Of a DNA stretch of 64,000 bases, positions 54,305 to 63,117 are shown in pieces. Both the position numbers and the translations under genes were made by a program. How positions within the stretch are numbered: position 1 is the stretch's first letter; the number at the start of each line of letters is the position of its first letter. The notes under the pieces were generated by a model. It was not told the origin of the DNA, searched no databases, and was given only the letters and a program-made list of their open reading frames with translations. The stretch is from contig NZ_CP015136.1 of the NCBI RefSeq assembly GCF_001618865.1, positions 3,879,001 through 3,943,000 of the forward strand, given 5' to 3'. This stretch comes from Luteitalea pratensis. GTDB taxonomy: Bacteria; Acidobacteriota; Vicinamibacteria; Vicinamibacterales; Vicinamibacteraceae.

Positions 54305-54495
54305 GGGGATCGCTCCTGCCAACCACCGCTTGCAGGGCATGTGCCGTCTGCCCATGCCACGCTGTGCGCGCGACAGCGCCGATTCCGGCCAGATTGTGTG
54401 GATTCTGGGCCACCGGCGACACGCCGAACGCGCTGCCGCTGGCGTGTATTTCCCCAGCGCCGCGAAATATCGCACGGCGCCACGTTGCGCGAATC

Positions 54496-55167
54496 CTATG
54501 CGCGGGGAACGCCGCGGAAGATGAAGTGCCTCGCCCCGCGACGTCCGTGGCTGCGGACCCGATCCAGCGTCACGGCGAAACCCAGCGACTCCAGGCGCCG
54601 CGCGAACCGGCGATCGTCCCAGGCCGACCAGACCGCCAGGATGCCCCTGGGCCGCAGCGCCCTCCGGATCGAATAGAGGCCCGCACGGCCGTACAGCGCG
54701 TCGTTGCCTTCGGCCGCGAACTCCGCGGGGCCGTTGTCGACGTCCAGCAGGATCGCGTCGAAACCGTCGGGGTCTTCGCGCAGCACGCGCAGGACGTCGC
54801 CGATCGCGACGTGCACGCGTGGATCGCGCAACGGGTACTCGGCGAGGTGCCCGAGCCATTGCTCGTTCCAGTCCCGCACTTCGGGTACCAGTTCGGCGAC
54901 GACAACGGTGGCATCGGCGGGCAGCACGTCGAGCGCGGCCCGCACGCTGAAGCCCATGCCAAGCCCGCCGATCAGCACGCGCGCGCCGCGGACGCTGGCG
55001 AGATGGCGACAGCCCACCGTCGCCAGCGCCTCTTCGGAGCCGGTGATCGTGCTTGGCATCAGGCTGCGGCCGTCGGCCAGCAACAGGAATTCATGGCCGC
55101 GACGCCGCAGCGTGATGCGGGTGCCGTCAGGCGTGCTGGCGTCGCCGAGCGTTTCCCAGGGAACCAT
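54496..55167 (-). CDS. Spermidine-synthase-like methyltransferase-fold protein
   Basis: 223 residues of the spermidine synthase/Rossmann methyltransferase fold: VLIGGLGMGFSVRAAL (dinucleotide-type loop), VVVAELVPEVRDWNEQWLG, VAIGDVLRVL, AILLDVDNGPAEF, and GILAVWSAWDDRRFARRL. The usual Asp that acts in aminopropyl transfer is not clearly in place, so it may be a polyamine-synthase relative of other function. It ends a pair with the lipoprotein gene four bases upstream. Confidence 0.78.
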   Translation of the reverse strand: MVPWETLGDASTPDGTRITLRRRGHEFLLLADGRSLMPSTITGSEEALATVGCRHLASVRGARVLIGGLGMGFSVRAALDVLPADATVVVAELVPEVRDWNEQWLGHLAEYPLRDPRVHVAIGDVLRVLREDPDGFDAILLDVDNGPAEFAAEGNDALYGRAGLYSIRRALRPRGILAVWSAWDDRRFARRLESLGFAVTLDRVRSHGRRGARHFIFRGVPRA

Positions 55168-55171
55168 CGCG

Positions 55172-55696
55172 CTACTTGGTCTCCCAGCTCACGTTGCCGT
55201 TGCCATCGGCCACGGTGACGCCGATCGGGATCGGCGTGCCGTCGGGGGCCGTCGCCTGGCAGTCGAACTTGTCGCCCTTGCCGGCGGCCTTCCACTTGCC
55301 GCCGCACGAGACCTTCGCCTCCACGTGGGCCTGGGTCCTCAGGCCGGTGACGATCGAGCCTTCCACCTTGGCGAGGTCGAGCAGGCCGTCCGTGCTGGCG
55401 ACCTTCCACGTGATGTTGCCGGTGTCGTCGGTCTGTGTGACGGCGATCGTGAGCGAGCCGCCGCCGACGACGGCGCCGGTGCAGTTGAACGTATCGTTGG
55501 CAACGAGCGGCCGCGGGCCGCTCGGACAGGTGACGCTGGCGAGCCTGAGGCCCACCTGATCGGAGACGCCCTGGGTGATCGCCGGAGCCACCGCGTCGAC
55601 GTTCAGGTTCTTCGTGCAGCCGACCAGAGCCGCGAGGGCGAGCATGGCAAGGACCCCAATTGCGCGGTGAGGGGCGGGGGAGACGACAGGACGCAT
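55172..55696 (-). CDS. Lipoprotein with two DUF4333-like repeats
   Basis: 174 residues. Lipobox LVGC at about residue 27 marks an export signal and lipid anchor. The mature protein is a tandem duplication: VSDQVGLRLASVTCPSGP ... DTFNCTGAV ... GNITWKVAS and IVTGLRTQAHVEAKVSCGGKW ... DKFDCQATA ... GNVSWETK, each with two Cys likely paired. This fits DUF4333, of unknown function. I start at the Met at 55696; an upstream in-frame Met at 55735 would add 13 residues before the n-region. Four bases separate it from the next gene. Confidence 0.8.
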   Translation of the reverse strand: MRPVVSPAPHRAIGVLAMLALAALVGCTKNLNVDAVAPAITQGVSDQVGLRLASVTCPSGPRPLVANDTFNCTGAVVGGGSLTIAVTQTDDTGNITWKVASTDGLLDLAKVEGSIVTGLRTQAHVEAKVSCGGKWKAAGKGDKFDCQATAPDGTPIPIGVTVADGNGNVSWETK

Positions 55697-55770
55697 TGAC
55701 ACCCTTTCAGGATGGACCTCGGCGAACCTCAGCACCGCGTGGTTCCAGACTCGTCAAACGTGGCGACGTA

Positions 55771-55799
55771 TTCCCACCGTCGTGACATTGGGTTAGGAT
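55771..55799 (+). promoter_or_regulatory. Possible promoter of the response regulator gene
   Basis: TTCCCA and TAGGAT with a 17-base spacer (4 of 6 matches each to the sigma-70 consensus). The predicted start falls near the second in-frame ATG (55810), so the mRNA may be leaderless. Confidence 0.4.
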
Positions 55800-56451
55800 G
55801 CCTCCACTCATGGGACCCGTGGCCACCGTCTTCGCCGTGGACGATGACGAGCGTTTTCTCACGGCGATCGGCCGCGTTTTGCAGCTCGGCGGGTACGACG
55901 TGGAGAAGGTGCCGTCGGCCGCGTCGTTCCTCCAGCGCCAGCCCAGTCCGGCCCTGGGATGCCTGCTGGTGGACCTGCAGATGCCGGAGATGACCGGGCT
56001 GGAGTTCCACGAGCGGTTGCGTCAGACGGGGTGGACCCAGCCGGTCGTCTTCCTCAGCGGACAGGGCACGATTCCGGCCTCGACCCAAGCCCTGAAGGCG
56101 GGCGCGATCGATTTCCTGACCAAGCCGGTCAGGTCCGAGGACCTCCTGGCCTCGGTCGGCGAGGCGGTCGAGCGTCACCGCACCATTCTCGCCGCAGCCC
56201 ATGACCTGGCGCTGTTGCAGAGCAAGTACGCCTCCCTGACGCCGCGCGAACGGGAAGTTTGCGTTGGCGTGGCCCGTGGGCAGCTGAACAAGCAGATCGC
56301 CTACGACCTCGACCTGACGCTCGCGACGATCAAGTTCCACAGGGCGCGCGGCCTGATCAAGCTGGGCGTCAACTCGGTGCCGGAACTCGTCCTCCTGCTC
56401 GACAAGCTCGGCGTGCTCGAGGCCCCGATCGGACCGGTGTCGCAGCGCTGA
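55798..56451 (+). CDS. FixJ-like response regulator
   Basis: 217 residues. Receiver domain with the acidic pair VDDDE, phospho-acceptor Asp59 in LLVDLQMPEMTG, and Lys in LTKPVRSEDL; then a LuxR-type HTH (LTPREREVCVGVARGQLNKQIAYDLDL ... IKFHRARGLIKLG). It should activate or repress target genes when phosphorylated. ATG 55798, or 55810 if the promoter proposed above is right. It is convergent with the sensor kinase gene, five bases apart. Confidence 0.93.
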   Translation: MPPLMGPVATVFAVDDDERFLTAIGRVLQLGGYDVEKVPSAASFLQRQPSPALGCLLVDLQMPEMTGLEFHERLRQTGWTQPVVFLSGQGTIPASTQALKAGAIDFLTKPVRSEDLLASVGEAVERHRTILAAAHDLALLQSKYASLTPREREVCVGVARGQLNKQIAYDLDLTLATIKFHRARGLIKLGVNSVPELVLLLDKLGVLEAPIGPVSQR

Positions 56452-56456
56452 GCCCC

Positions 56457-58862
56457 TCAGGCCGGTGGCCGTAGCGCCAGGTCGTCCTCGGACTCGGCCG
56501 CGGCAATACGTGACGCCGGCAACCACACCAGGAATCGGGCTCCGCCTTCCGCGGCATTCTCCGCGCGGATCCGTCCGCCCGCCGCCTCGAGGATCGAACG
56601 GCTGATCGCGAGGCCGACTCCCAGTCCTTCCGGCTTGGTGGTGAAGAAGGGTTCGAACAGGCGAGGCAGGACGTCAGGCGCGATGCCAGGGCCGTGATCC
56701 CGGACCTCGATCGTGACGCCGCCGTCGGTCGCCATCGTCCGCACGCTCACGGCTCGCCGTACGCGCATGGCGGCCATCGCGTCGACGGCATTGACGACCA
56801 GGTTGAGCATCACCTGCGTCAACTGCGTCGCATCGACGGTGACCGTCGGCAGGTTCTTACCGAGTTCGACCTTGAGGGACCCTCCCCGAAGCTGAGCGTC
56901 GTGGGTCAACAGGCGCGTGATCGCCGTCGCCACGGCGTTGACGTCGACCGGCACCGCGTCGGTATCGACCTTGCGCAGCATCGACCGCATGTTGCGGATG
57001 ATCTCGCCCGCGCGCTCGTCGTCGGTGATCACGTCGCCGACGATCTCGCGCAGTTCGTGCAACGGCGGCTCGGGCAGGGCCAGCAACTGCTGCGCGACTT
57101 CCGCGTTGCTCAGGATGGCGGCGAGGGGCTGGTTCAACTCGTGCGCGATCGATGCAGCCAGTTCGCCCAGGCTGGCGACACGATTGACGTGGGCCAGGGT
57201 TTCGAGTTGCCGGCGCATCGACGCATCGGTCCGCTTGCGCACCGATGCAGTGGCGATGATCTCGCCGATCGTGCGCAGGTCGCCGAGGACATGGGCGGAC
57301 CAGTCCGGCGAGAACGCGTGGCTCAGTGCGAGCACGCCGATCACTTCGCCGTCTACCCGCAAGGGGAGTAGCAGGAACGAGGCACTGGAGTCGTCCGGCG
57401 CGGTGCGCGAGCGGATCGGCCTGTCGGTGATGTCGCTGATCTGCACCTCCTCGCCATGGTCGAGCCGGGGACGTGCCCACGTGAGTAGCGATTCCTCGAG
57501 CAGCGACCCTTCGCTCGCGCCGTCGATCTTCTCTGGCCAGCCGAACATCCGGCGGGGGCGGCCGTCGGGGCCCCGCAGCACCCAGATCGCGCAGTCCTCC
57601 GTGTCGAGCGCCCGCCCAAGCCGCTCGAGGCTGCTGACGATCTGCGCATCCAGCCGATCCCCGGAGAGGTTGGCGAACCCGGTCGAGATGTCGGCAACCA
57701 GGGCCTGCACGCCGAGTCGCTCGGCAAGCTGCCGCTGCGACGCCAGGCGGCGTCGACGCTCGGCGAGCAGGCCGGCAATCAGGGCCGTCTGCAGCAGCAC
57801 CAGGGTCAGCGCGGCGAGAATCCACCCGCGGTACTCCTCCCAGATGCCGAGATCGCGCCAGAGCAGCGTCGTGCCGGGCGGCACGCGGCTGACTGGCAGC
57901 CCTAGCCGGCCGAGTTCCCTGGCGTCAATGAACGCGCGCGCCGCCAGCCGCTGCACCGGGATCGTGTCGGCCGGTGCCCCATCGAGGACACGGATGGTCG
58001 TGCGTCCGACCTGCGCGCCGACCTCTTCGATACGGTACAGCGAACCTCCGAGCACGCCCTGTCCGAGCAGCGCGTCATTGCTGACGAGCGTCGGCACCTG
58101 CAGCACCGGCTTGATCGCCGACAGCACGCCCTGCGACGTGATCGGGCGCCCGTGGCGGTCGGCCACGGTGCTGTCGAGCAGCACGACCGCGTCACGCGGC
58201 AGGGCGGCGACGCGGTCCGGCATCTCCTCGAGCGCCAGGTTCGTGAGGTCGATGACGCGCGAATAGCCGATGGACTGGCGCAGGGTGTTGATGGTCCGAC
58301 CCGACAGCTGCCGATCGGCCGGCGCGCTGCCTCCGAGGACCGCGACCCGATGATGCGCGGCGAACAAGGGACGCATGTACGCCCACGAGTCCACCAGCGT
58401 CTCCGCGACGTCGATCACGACGGTATTCATCGGTCGGGGGTGCTGCGCGGCGTGCTCGGCGATGAAAATCAACGGCACGTCCGGCGACACTCCGAGACGC
58501 TCGCGGACCTGCAGGTATCGCGGATGCGCCATGGCGATGATGGCGGCGATGGGCTGACCGTGGTATTTGGCCTTGACGAACTCGATCTGCCGTTGCGTCA
58601 CGGCATCGGAATCCGTGACGCCGTAGAGCTGTTCGAACGACAGCGCGACGTTGAGTGAGGGACGCCGCATAATCTCCGCGGCAACGCCACGCGCGAAGAG
58701 ATCGAAGATCGGACGCCCCGGCTGGACCGGGATCAGCACCAGAACCGTGCCGCGCGCCGCGCCTGGTGACTCCTCCTGTGCTGCCGATGTCCTCGCGCCG
58801 GCGGCCTGGAGGCAGGCGACGCTCAAGAGGGCCGCCAGCAGGCGACCACCGTACGACCCCAT
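56457..58862 (-). CDS. Sensor histidine kinase with periplasmic ABC-substrate-binding-like sensor
   Basis: 801 residues. Signal peptide (1-30, RTSAAQ), then a periplasmic domain of about 300 residues (VLVLIPVQPGRPIFDLFARG ... AAIIAMAHPRYLQVRERLG) of the kind found in ABC solute-binding proteins, one membrane segment (about 346-365), a GAF-like domain (LGRALDTEDCAIWVL), HisKA with phospho-acceptor His574 in SIAHELNQPLAA, and HATPase_c (EVRDHGPGIAPDVLPRLFEP). It should sense an extracellular ligand and phosphorylate one or both flanking regulators. The start is the Met at 58862 (MGSYGGRLLAAL); the longer frame upstream is a shadow. Confidence 0.9.
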   Translation of the reverse strand: MGSYGGRLLAALLSVACLQAAGARTSAAQEESPGAARGTVLVLIPVQPGRPIFDLFARGVAAEIMRRPSLNVALSFEQLYGVTDSDAVTQRQIEFVKAKYHGQPIAAIIAMAHPRYLQVRERLGVSPDVPLIFIAEHAAQHPRPMNTVVIDVAETLVDSWAYMRPLFAAHHRVAVLGGSAPADRQLSGRTINTLRQSIGYSRVIDLTNLALEEMPDRVAALPRDAVVLLDSTVADRHGRPITSQGVLSAIKPVLQVPTLVSNDALLGQGVLGGSLYRIEEVGAQVGRTTIRVLDGAPADTIPVQRLAARAFIDARELGRLGLPVSRVPPGTTLLWRDLGIWEEYRGWILAALTLVLLQTALIAGLLAERRRRLASQRQLAERLGVQALVADISTGFANLSGDRLDAQIVSSLERLGRALDTEDCAIWVLRGPDGRPRRMFGWPEKIDGASEGSLLEESLLTWARPRLDHGEEVQISDITDRPIRSRTAPDDSSASFLLLPLRVDGEVIGVLALSHAFSPDWSAHVLGDLRTIGEIIATASVRKRTDASMRRQLETLAHVNRVASLGELAASIAHELNQPLAAILSNAEVAQQLLALPEPPLHELREIVGDVITDDERAGEIIRNMRSMLRKVDTDAVPVDVNAVATAITRLLTHDAQLRGGSLKVELGKNLPTVTVDATQLTQVMLNLVVNAVDAMAAMRVRRAVSVRTMATDGGVTIEVRDHGPGIAPDVLPRLFEPFFTTKPEGLGVGLAISRSILEAAGGRIRAENAAEGGARFLVWLPASRIAAAESEDDLALRPPA

Positions 58863-58969
58863 GGGTTGGCAGTGTAGCGCGCCTTGCACGCGATGGCGCA
58901 ACCATGCCCCACCCGGCGCTGCCAGGCGATTGGGGTCACACCAAATGGGACAGCAGTGACGGACGGGGC

Positions 58970-59362
58970 CTACCGGGACAAGGCCGGGTTGTGAGACCCG
59001 GTACTCAGCGCGGTGCGTATGGCCTCGAGCAATTGCTGGCCACGGAATGGCTTGCGCAAACAGAGCGCAGGGGCGACCCGTTGCAGCATTTCCTGTGTTT
59101 CGCTGGCGTCGTGCGCGGTGATGAACACCGCTGGCGGCGCCGCACCGCGCGCCCGCATCCCGCCGTAGCACTCGGGCCCGCTGACCCCGGGCAGGTGAAT
59201 GTCGAGGACCAGGCAATCGAACGCCTCGCCGGCGTCGTCGGCAAGGAGGTCCTCCGCCGATCCGAAGGTGGTGACGCGCAGGCCGCTCAATTCCAGCATG
59301 CGCGCCACACCGCGTCGGATGGACGGGTCGTCATCCACGAGGGCGATACGGGCGGCGGTCAT
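58970..59362 (-). CDS. Single-domain response regulator (receiver only)
   Basis: 130 residues: receiver domain with VDDDPSIRRG, phospho-acceptor Asp54 in LVLDIHLPGVSG, Thr in FITAHD, and Lys in CLRKPFRGQQLLEAI. No output domain. It probably acts as a phosphate relay or by binding a partner. Upstream of the kinase gene by 107 bases in the same direction, so it is likely part of the same system. ATG 59362; ATG 59371 is an alternative. Confidence 0.88.
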   Translation of the reverse strand: MTAARIALVDDDPSIRRGVARMLELSGLRVTTFGSAEDLLADDAGEAFDCLVLDIHLPGVSGPECYGGMRARGAAPPAVFITAHDASETQEMLQRVAPALCLRKPFRGQQLLEAIRTALSTGSHNPALSR

Positions 59363-59464
59363 CGACAGCAAACCAGCAAGGACGATTGCTTCACGATAGA
59401 AGCGTTCAGGTTCAGCTACAACTAACCATTGGTCACGTGGGGCTTACTGCATCATTTCCGTGTG

Positions 59465-59493
59465 GCGTGCACCTGCGAAAAACGCAGGCACGC
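59465..59493 (+). other. Isolated strong hairpin
   Basis: GCGTG-CA-CCTGCG, AAAAA loop, CGCAGG-CACGC. It stands 195 bases before the DUF1080 gene and does not match the GGTAG hairpin family. It could be regulatory RNA structure or a terminator remnant. Confidence 0.4.
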
Positions 59494-59668
59494 GAAGCGG
59501 TGCACGATCGCCACGCTGCGCTGCACGGACCTGCAAAGACGCGGAAGTTCGCTCAACGATAGCGCTCCGCCACGATCGCGACCGTCTCCCAGGTGACATC
59601 AGGCCGCGATCCCGTTCGAAGACACGCAAGTCCCGCACCCGGCTCGCGGTGGCTGTGTCTCTCTTTGA

Positions 59669-59674
59669 TATATT
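59669..59674 (+). promoter_or_regulatory. Possible -10 box (TATATT) before the DUF1080 gene
   Basis: TATATT ends 13 bases before the ATG at 59688, which implies a leader of about seven bases or none. No -35 match. Confidence 0.35.
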
Positions 59675-59687
59675 TCGACGCACTGCC

Positions 59688-60488
59688 ATGCCCAAGCGAT
59701 TCCCCGTCCCCGCCGCGTGCCTGCTGGCGATGCTGCTCGTTGCTCCCCTGGCTGCGCAGCAGGCGCAGGCCCCGACCGCTCCCAAGCCGAGCCCCAAGGA
59801 AACCGAGGTCTGGGAACCCGAACCCACGGTCGTCACGCCAGGTGCGACGACCGATGCGGCGCCGTCGGACGCCATTGTCCTGTTCGGCGGAAAGAATCTC
59901 GACGAGTGGGTGAACGCGAAGGGCGGCGGCCCGGCTGGCTGGACGGTGGCCGACGGGGTCCTCACGGTCAACAAGCCAGTCGGCAACATCCAGACGAAGC
60001 GCTCATTCTCCAATTACCAGTTGCACATCGAGTGGCGCGTCCCGGCCAACATCACCGGCAAAGACCAGGGGCGCGGCAACAGCGGACTGTTCCTCGGGTC
60101 GACCGGCGGTGGCGACGCCGGCTACGAATTGCAGATCCTCGATTCGTACAACAACCGCACGTACTCCAACGGCCAGGCCGGCAGCATCTACAAGCAGGCG
60201 ATCCCGCTTGCCAACGCGATGCGCAAGCCGGGGGAGTGGAACGTCTACGACGTGATCTGGACCGCCCCGGTGTTCAATGGCGACGGCTCGGTGAAGTCTG
60301 CCGCGCGCGTCACCGTGCTGCACAACGGGGTGCTCGTCCAGAACAGCTACGAGTTGAAGGGCGAGACGCTCTACATCGGCACGCCCGCCTACAAGGCGCA
60401 CGGGGCCACTCCGATCAAGCTTCAGGCGCACGGCGACCCCAGTGAGCCATTGAGCTTCCGGAACATCTGGGTGCGCGAACTGAAGTAG
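59688..60488 (+). CDS. Exported DUF1080 (3-keto-disaccharide hydrolase fold) protein
   Basis: 266 residues with a signal peptide (1-23, APLAAQQ). Then a Pro/Thr-rich linker and a DUF1080 concanavalin-like domain: IVLFGGKNLDEWV, GWTVADGVLTV, NSGLFLGSTGGGDAGYELQILD, PGEWNVYDVIWTAP, and the end SFRNIWVREL. Family members bind or hydrolyse (3-keto) disaccharides; specificity cannot be judged. The ATG at 59688 gives a clean signal peptide. Confidence 0.88.
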   Translation: MPKRFPVPAACLLAMLLVAPLAAQQAQAPTAPKPSPKETEVWEPEPTVVTPGATTDAAPSDAIVLFGGKNLDEWVNAKGGGPAGWTVADGVLTVNKPVGNIQTKRSFSNYQLHIEWRVPANITGKDQGRGNSGLFLGSTGGGDAGYELQILDSYNNRTYSNGQAGSIYKQAIPLANAMRKPGEWNVYDVIWTAPVFNGDGSVKSAARVTVLHNGVLVQNSYELKGETLYIGTPAYKAHGATPIKLQAHGDPSEPLSFRNIWVRELK

Positions 60489-60532
60489 TTCGACCTTCGG
60501 CCCATTGACGTCACCCTCGCTGGCCCGGTTGA

Positions 60533-62938
60533 ATGACCGGGCCAGCCGTGTCTGAACCCTCCCCGTCAGTTACCCAATCCGGCGCTCCGGCCGCGCGGCG
60601 CCATGTCCGTGGCGTCGGCATCGCCCTGTTCGTCCTGGCTGCGGTCGCGCTCGTCACGCCGATCGCCAGCGAATCGGCGATGGCGCGCGTCGGCATGCTC
60701 CTGCTCGCCGCCGGCCTCCTCGAGGTCTACGACGGCTGCCGGCGGGCCCGCGACGCCGATGCCCGCGCCGCCTGGTACAACGGTGCCAGTACCCTCCTCA
60801 TCGGCATCGTCGTCCTCAACAGCACTACGATCGTCGCCGGGGTCGTCATCGGCCTGTTGGCGGCGTGGTTCCTGTTCGACGCCGGACGTTATGGCTGGCG
60901 TGGCGTGGCCGCGATACGTCGCGGGACGCCCCTGCCGCTGCGGGCCTGGCTGCTGCCGCTGGTCGGCAACCTCGGCGTGGCCATCGTCGTCCTCGTGCTT
61001 CGGGAACGGGTGCTGCCGCTGACGATCGCGATCACGGCGTCACTGCGCATCCTCGGATCTGCGTGGAACGTGCTCGCCTCCCCGGTGCTCGCCTCGAATG
61101 ACGCCGGCGATAGGGCGCTGGTTGATCTCGGCCTCGGCGACCGCCCCGAGATGCTGGTGATGGCCAATCGCCTCGAGGACGAGGAAATCGCTCGCGGCGG
61201 TTTCGATCGCGAGTGGATCTTCGGCTTCACCGCGACGCTGTTCGCCCTGCATGCCGGCCGCATGGGGTTCGAGGCATCCCTGCTCGGCATGCTGTCGCCG
61301 TTGCTGGCGGTCATCGGTGACTGGTTCATCGCTGTGCTGATCGCGTCGTTCGTCGTCGTGCCGGCGCGCCTCACGTTCCGGAAGGTGACCCGGCCGCTCG
61401 AGCGGCGCGCGTGGGCGTTGACCGAGGGGAACCCGGTGAGCCGCGTGACACGACTGGCCACGCGGACGGCACGCTGGTGGCTGGAGGCCCGATTGCGCTT
61501 CGCGATCCGGCTCCGCCAGGCGCGCTATTCGCCTCGCCTGGCGCTACGCCGCGGCCTGCGCACAGGCCTGCCAGCCGCAGCCGTCATCGCGGCGACGGTG
61601 CCCGTGTGGGGCATGAACTGGTATTTCGACACCGAGAACTGGGCAGCCGGCGTCTGGAACTCCTGGGCCGAGGCACGCACCGATACGTGGCGCGAGGCGA
61701 TGGTACGCAGCGTGCTGGCGTCGCAGCAGGTCGGCGATGGCGCCGACGCGTTTGCGGTGACGCCCGCCGGAGTACCAGCCGACGGTGACTTCGCGTTCAT
61801 CGTCATCGGCGACACCGGCGAAGGGGACGCATCGCAGCAGGTGTTGCGTGACTCACTCTGGCAGGCGGCAGAGCAGCCCGACGTCAAGTTCGTCGTGATC
61901 TCGTCCGATGTGGTCTATCCGACAGGCGCGATGCGCAATTACGAGACGAACTTCTGGTTGCCATTCAAGGGCGTCCGCGTGCCCTTGTATGCGATTCCGG
62001 GCAATCACGATTGGTACGACGCCCTGGAAGCGTTTGTCGCGACCTTCCTCGAGCCGCAAGCAGCCAGGCTCGCGATGCGCGCGCGCGTCGAAGCCGACGA
62101 GCGCATCACGAGCACGACAGATGCCCACATCGACGCACTCATCGCCCGAGCCGCGAGTTATGGTGGGGAGTACGGCGTGTCGGTCGCGCATCAACGGGCG
62201 CCGTTCTTCCAGGTCCAGACCGATCGCTTCGCGCTCGTTGCCGTCGACACTGGCGTGGCCCGACGCGTCGACGATGCCGAGTGGGCATGGCTGGAGTCAG
62301 CCCTCGAGGCTGCCCGTGGCAAGTTCGTCATGGCGATACTGGGTCATCCGCTGTATGCGGGCGGCGCCTACCTGGCCGACCCGGCCGACGACGACCCACG
62401 AGGGTTCGCGGCGATTCACGCGCTGTTGCGCCGGCACGGCGCCACCATCGTCATGGCCGGCGACACGCACGATCTCGAGTACTACGCGGAGCGTCCCGGG
62501 CCTGGGGCCGCGCCGACCATGCACCACTGGGTCAATGGCGGCGGTGGGGCGTACCTCAGTTTCGGCACGGCACTCGCGTGGCCACGACAGCCGGCCGCGA
62601 CCACCTGGGCGCACTATCCCGGACATGCCGACGTGGCCCGGAAGATCGACGCGTCGACGCCCTGGTGGAAACGTCCGGCCTGGTGGTGGACACGCGATCT
62701 CGGGGGATGGCCGTTCACCGCCGAATGGCTGTCGGCGCTGTTCGACTCCAACGAGGCCCCGTTCTTCCAGAGCTTCGTCGAGGTTCGCGTCGAGCCGTCG
62801 GTGCACCGCGTCCGGGTACTGCCCTGGGGCGTACACGGCCGACTCCGATGGCGCGATCTCGATACTTCAGGCGACTTACGTGACGCAGGCGCGAATCCGA
62901 ATGACCTGGTCGAGTGGGTGGTGCCCTGGGCGCAGTGA
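60533..62938 (+). CDS. Membrane protein fused to a calcineurin-like metallophosphoesterase
   Basis: 801 residues. Residues about 25-340 carry seven or so membrane segments, the first four resembling HdeD/DUF308 proteins. After about residue 420 there is a metallophosphoesterase: GDTGEGD (residue 426), a second block SSDVVYPTG (normally GDxxY), GNHDW (about 491), GHPLYAGG, and AGDTHD (about 643) in place of the usual GHxH. Phosphatase or phosphodiesterase on the membrane; side of the membrane and substrate unknown. The ATG at 60533 lies 44 bases after the DUF1080 gene. Confidence 0.82.
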   Translation: MTGPAVSEPSPSVTQSGAPAARRHVRGVGIALFVLAAVALVTPIASESAMARVGMLLLAAGLLEVYDGCRRARDADARAAWYNGASTLLIGIVVLNSTTIVAGVVIGLLAAWFLFDAGRYGWRGVAAIRRGTPLPLRAWLLPLVGNLGVAIVVLVLRERVLPLTIAITASLRILGSAWNVLASPVLASNDAGDRALVDLGLGDRPEMLVMANRLEDEEIARGGFDREWIFGFTATLFALHAGRMGFEASLLGMLSPLLAVIGDWFIAVLIASFVVVPARLTFRKVTRPLERRAWALTEGNPVSRVTRLATRTARWWLEARLRFAIRLRQARYSPRLALRRGLRTGLPAAAVIAATVPVWGMNWYFDTENWAAGVWNSWAEARTDTWREAMVRSVLASQQVGDGADAFAVTPAGVPADGDFAFIVIGDTGEGDASQQVLRDSLWQAAEQPDVKFVVISSDVVYPTGAMRNYETNFWLPFKGVRVPLYAIPGNHDWYDALEAFVATFLEPQAARLAMRARVEADERITSTTDAHIDALIARAASYGGEYGVSVAHQRAPFFQVQTDRFALVAVDTGVARRVDDAEWAWLESALEAARGKFVMAILGHPLYAGGAYLADPADDDPRGFAAIHALLRRHGATIVMAGDTHDLEYYAERPGPGAAPTMHHWVNGGGGAYLSFGTALAWPRQPAATTWAHYPGHADVARKIDASTPWWKRPAWWWTRDLGGWPFTAEWLSALFDSNEAPFFQSFVEVRVEPSVHRVRVLPWGVHGRLRWRDLDTSGDLRDAGANPNDLVEWVVPWAQ

Positions 62939-63031
62939 GTCGCGGTCGCGCAGGGCTCGCAGCGAGGCCGCGTTCGGAGAACCCGCCGCGCGCCGCAGGC
63001 GCACATCGGCGGATCTATACCGCGCCTTACC

Positions 63032-63080
63032 TAAGACTTGAGACCTGAGACCTGAGACCTGAGACTCTAGAAGTGAGAAC
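63032..63080 (+). repeat. 7-base TGAGACC array
   Basis: TAAGACT, TGAGACC, TGAGACC, TGAGACC, TGAGACT, CTAGAAG, TGAGAAC in perfect phase. The same words, inverted, make up the array at 27543-27640, more than 35 kb away. Confidence 0.8.
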
Positions 63081-63117
63081 CGTCGTCGCACTCGCGCTGT
63101 CCTGGATGGCGCCTGGA

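Larger units (their letters stand above)
59363..59687. other. 325-base spacer between divergent genes
   Basis: No gene recognised. It holds a hairpin at 59465-59493 (stem CCTGCG/CGCAGG extended by GCGTG/CACGC, loop AAAAA) and an AT-rich TATATT at 59669-59674 just before the DUF1080 gene. Confidence 0.55.

Noticed and set aside
56457-59216. Longer form of the sensor kinase starting at 59216
   Set aside because: The extra N-terminus runs across the single-domain regulator on the same strand in another frame, and a clean signal peptide starts at 58862.
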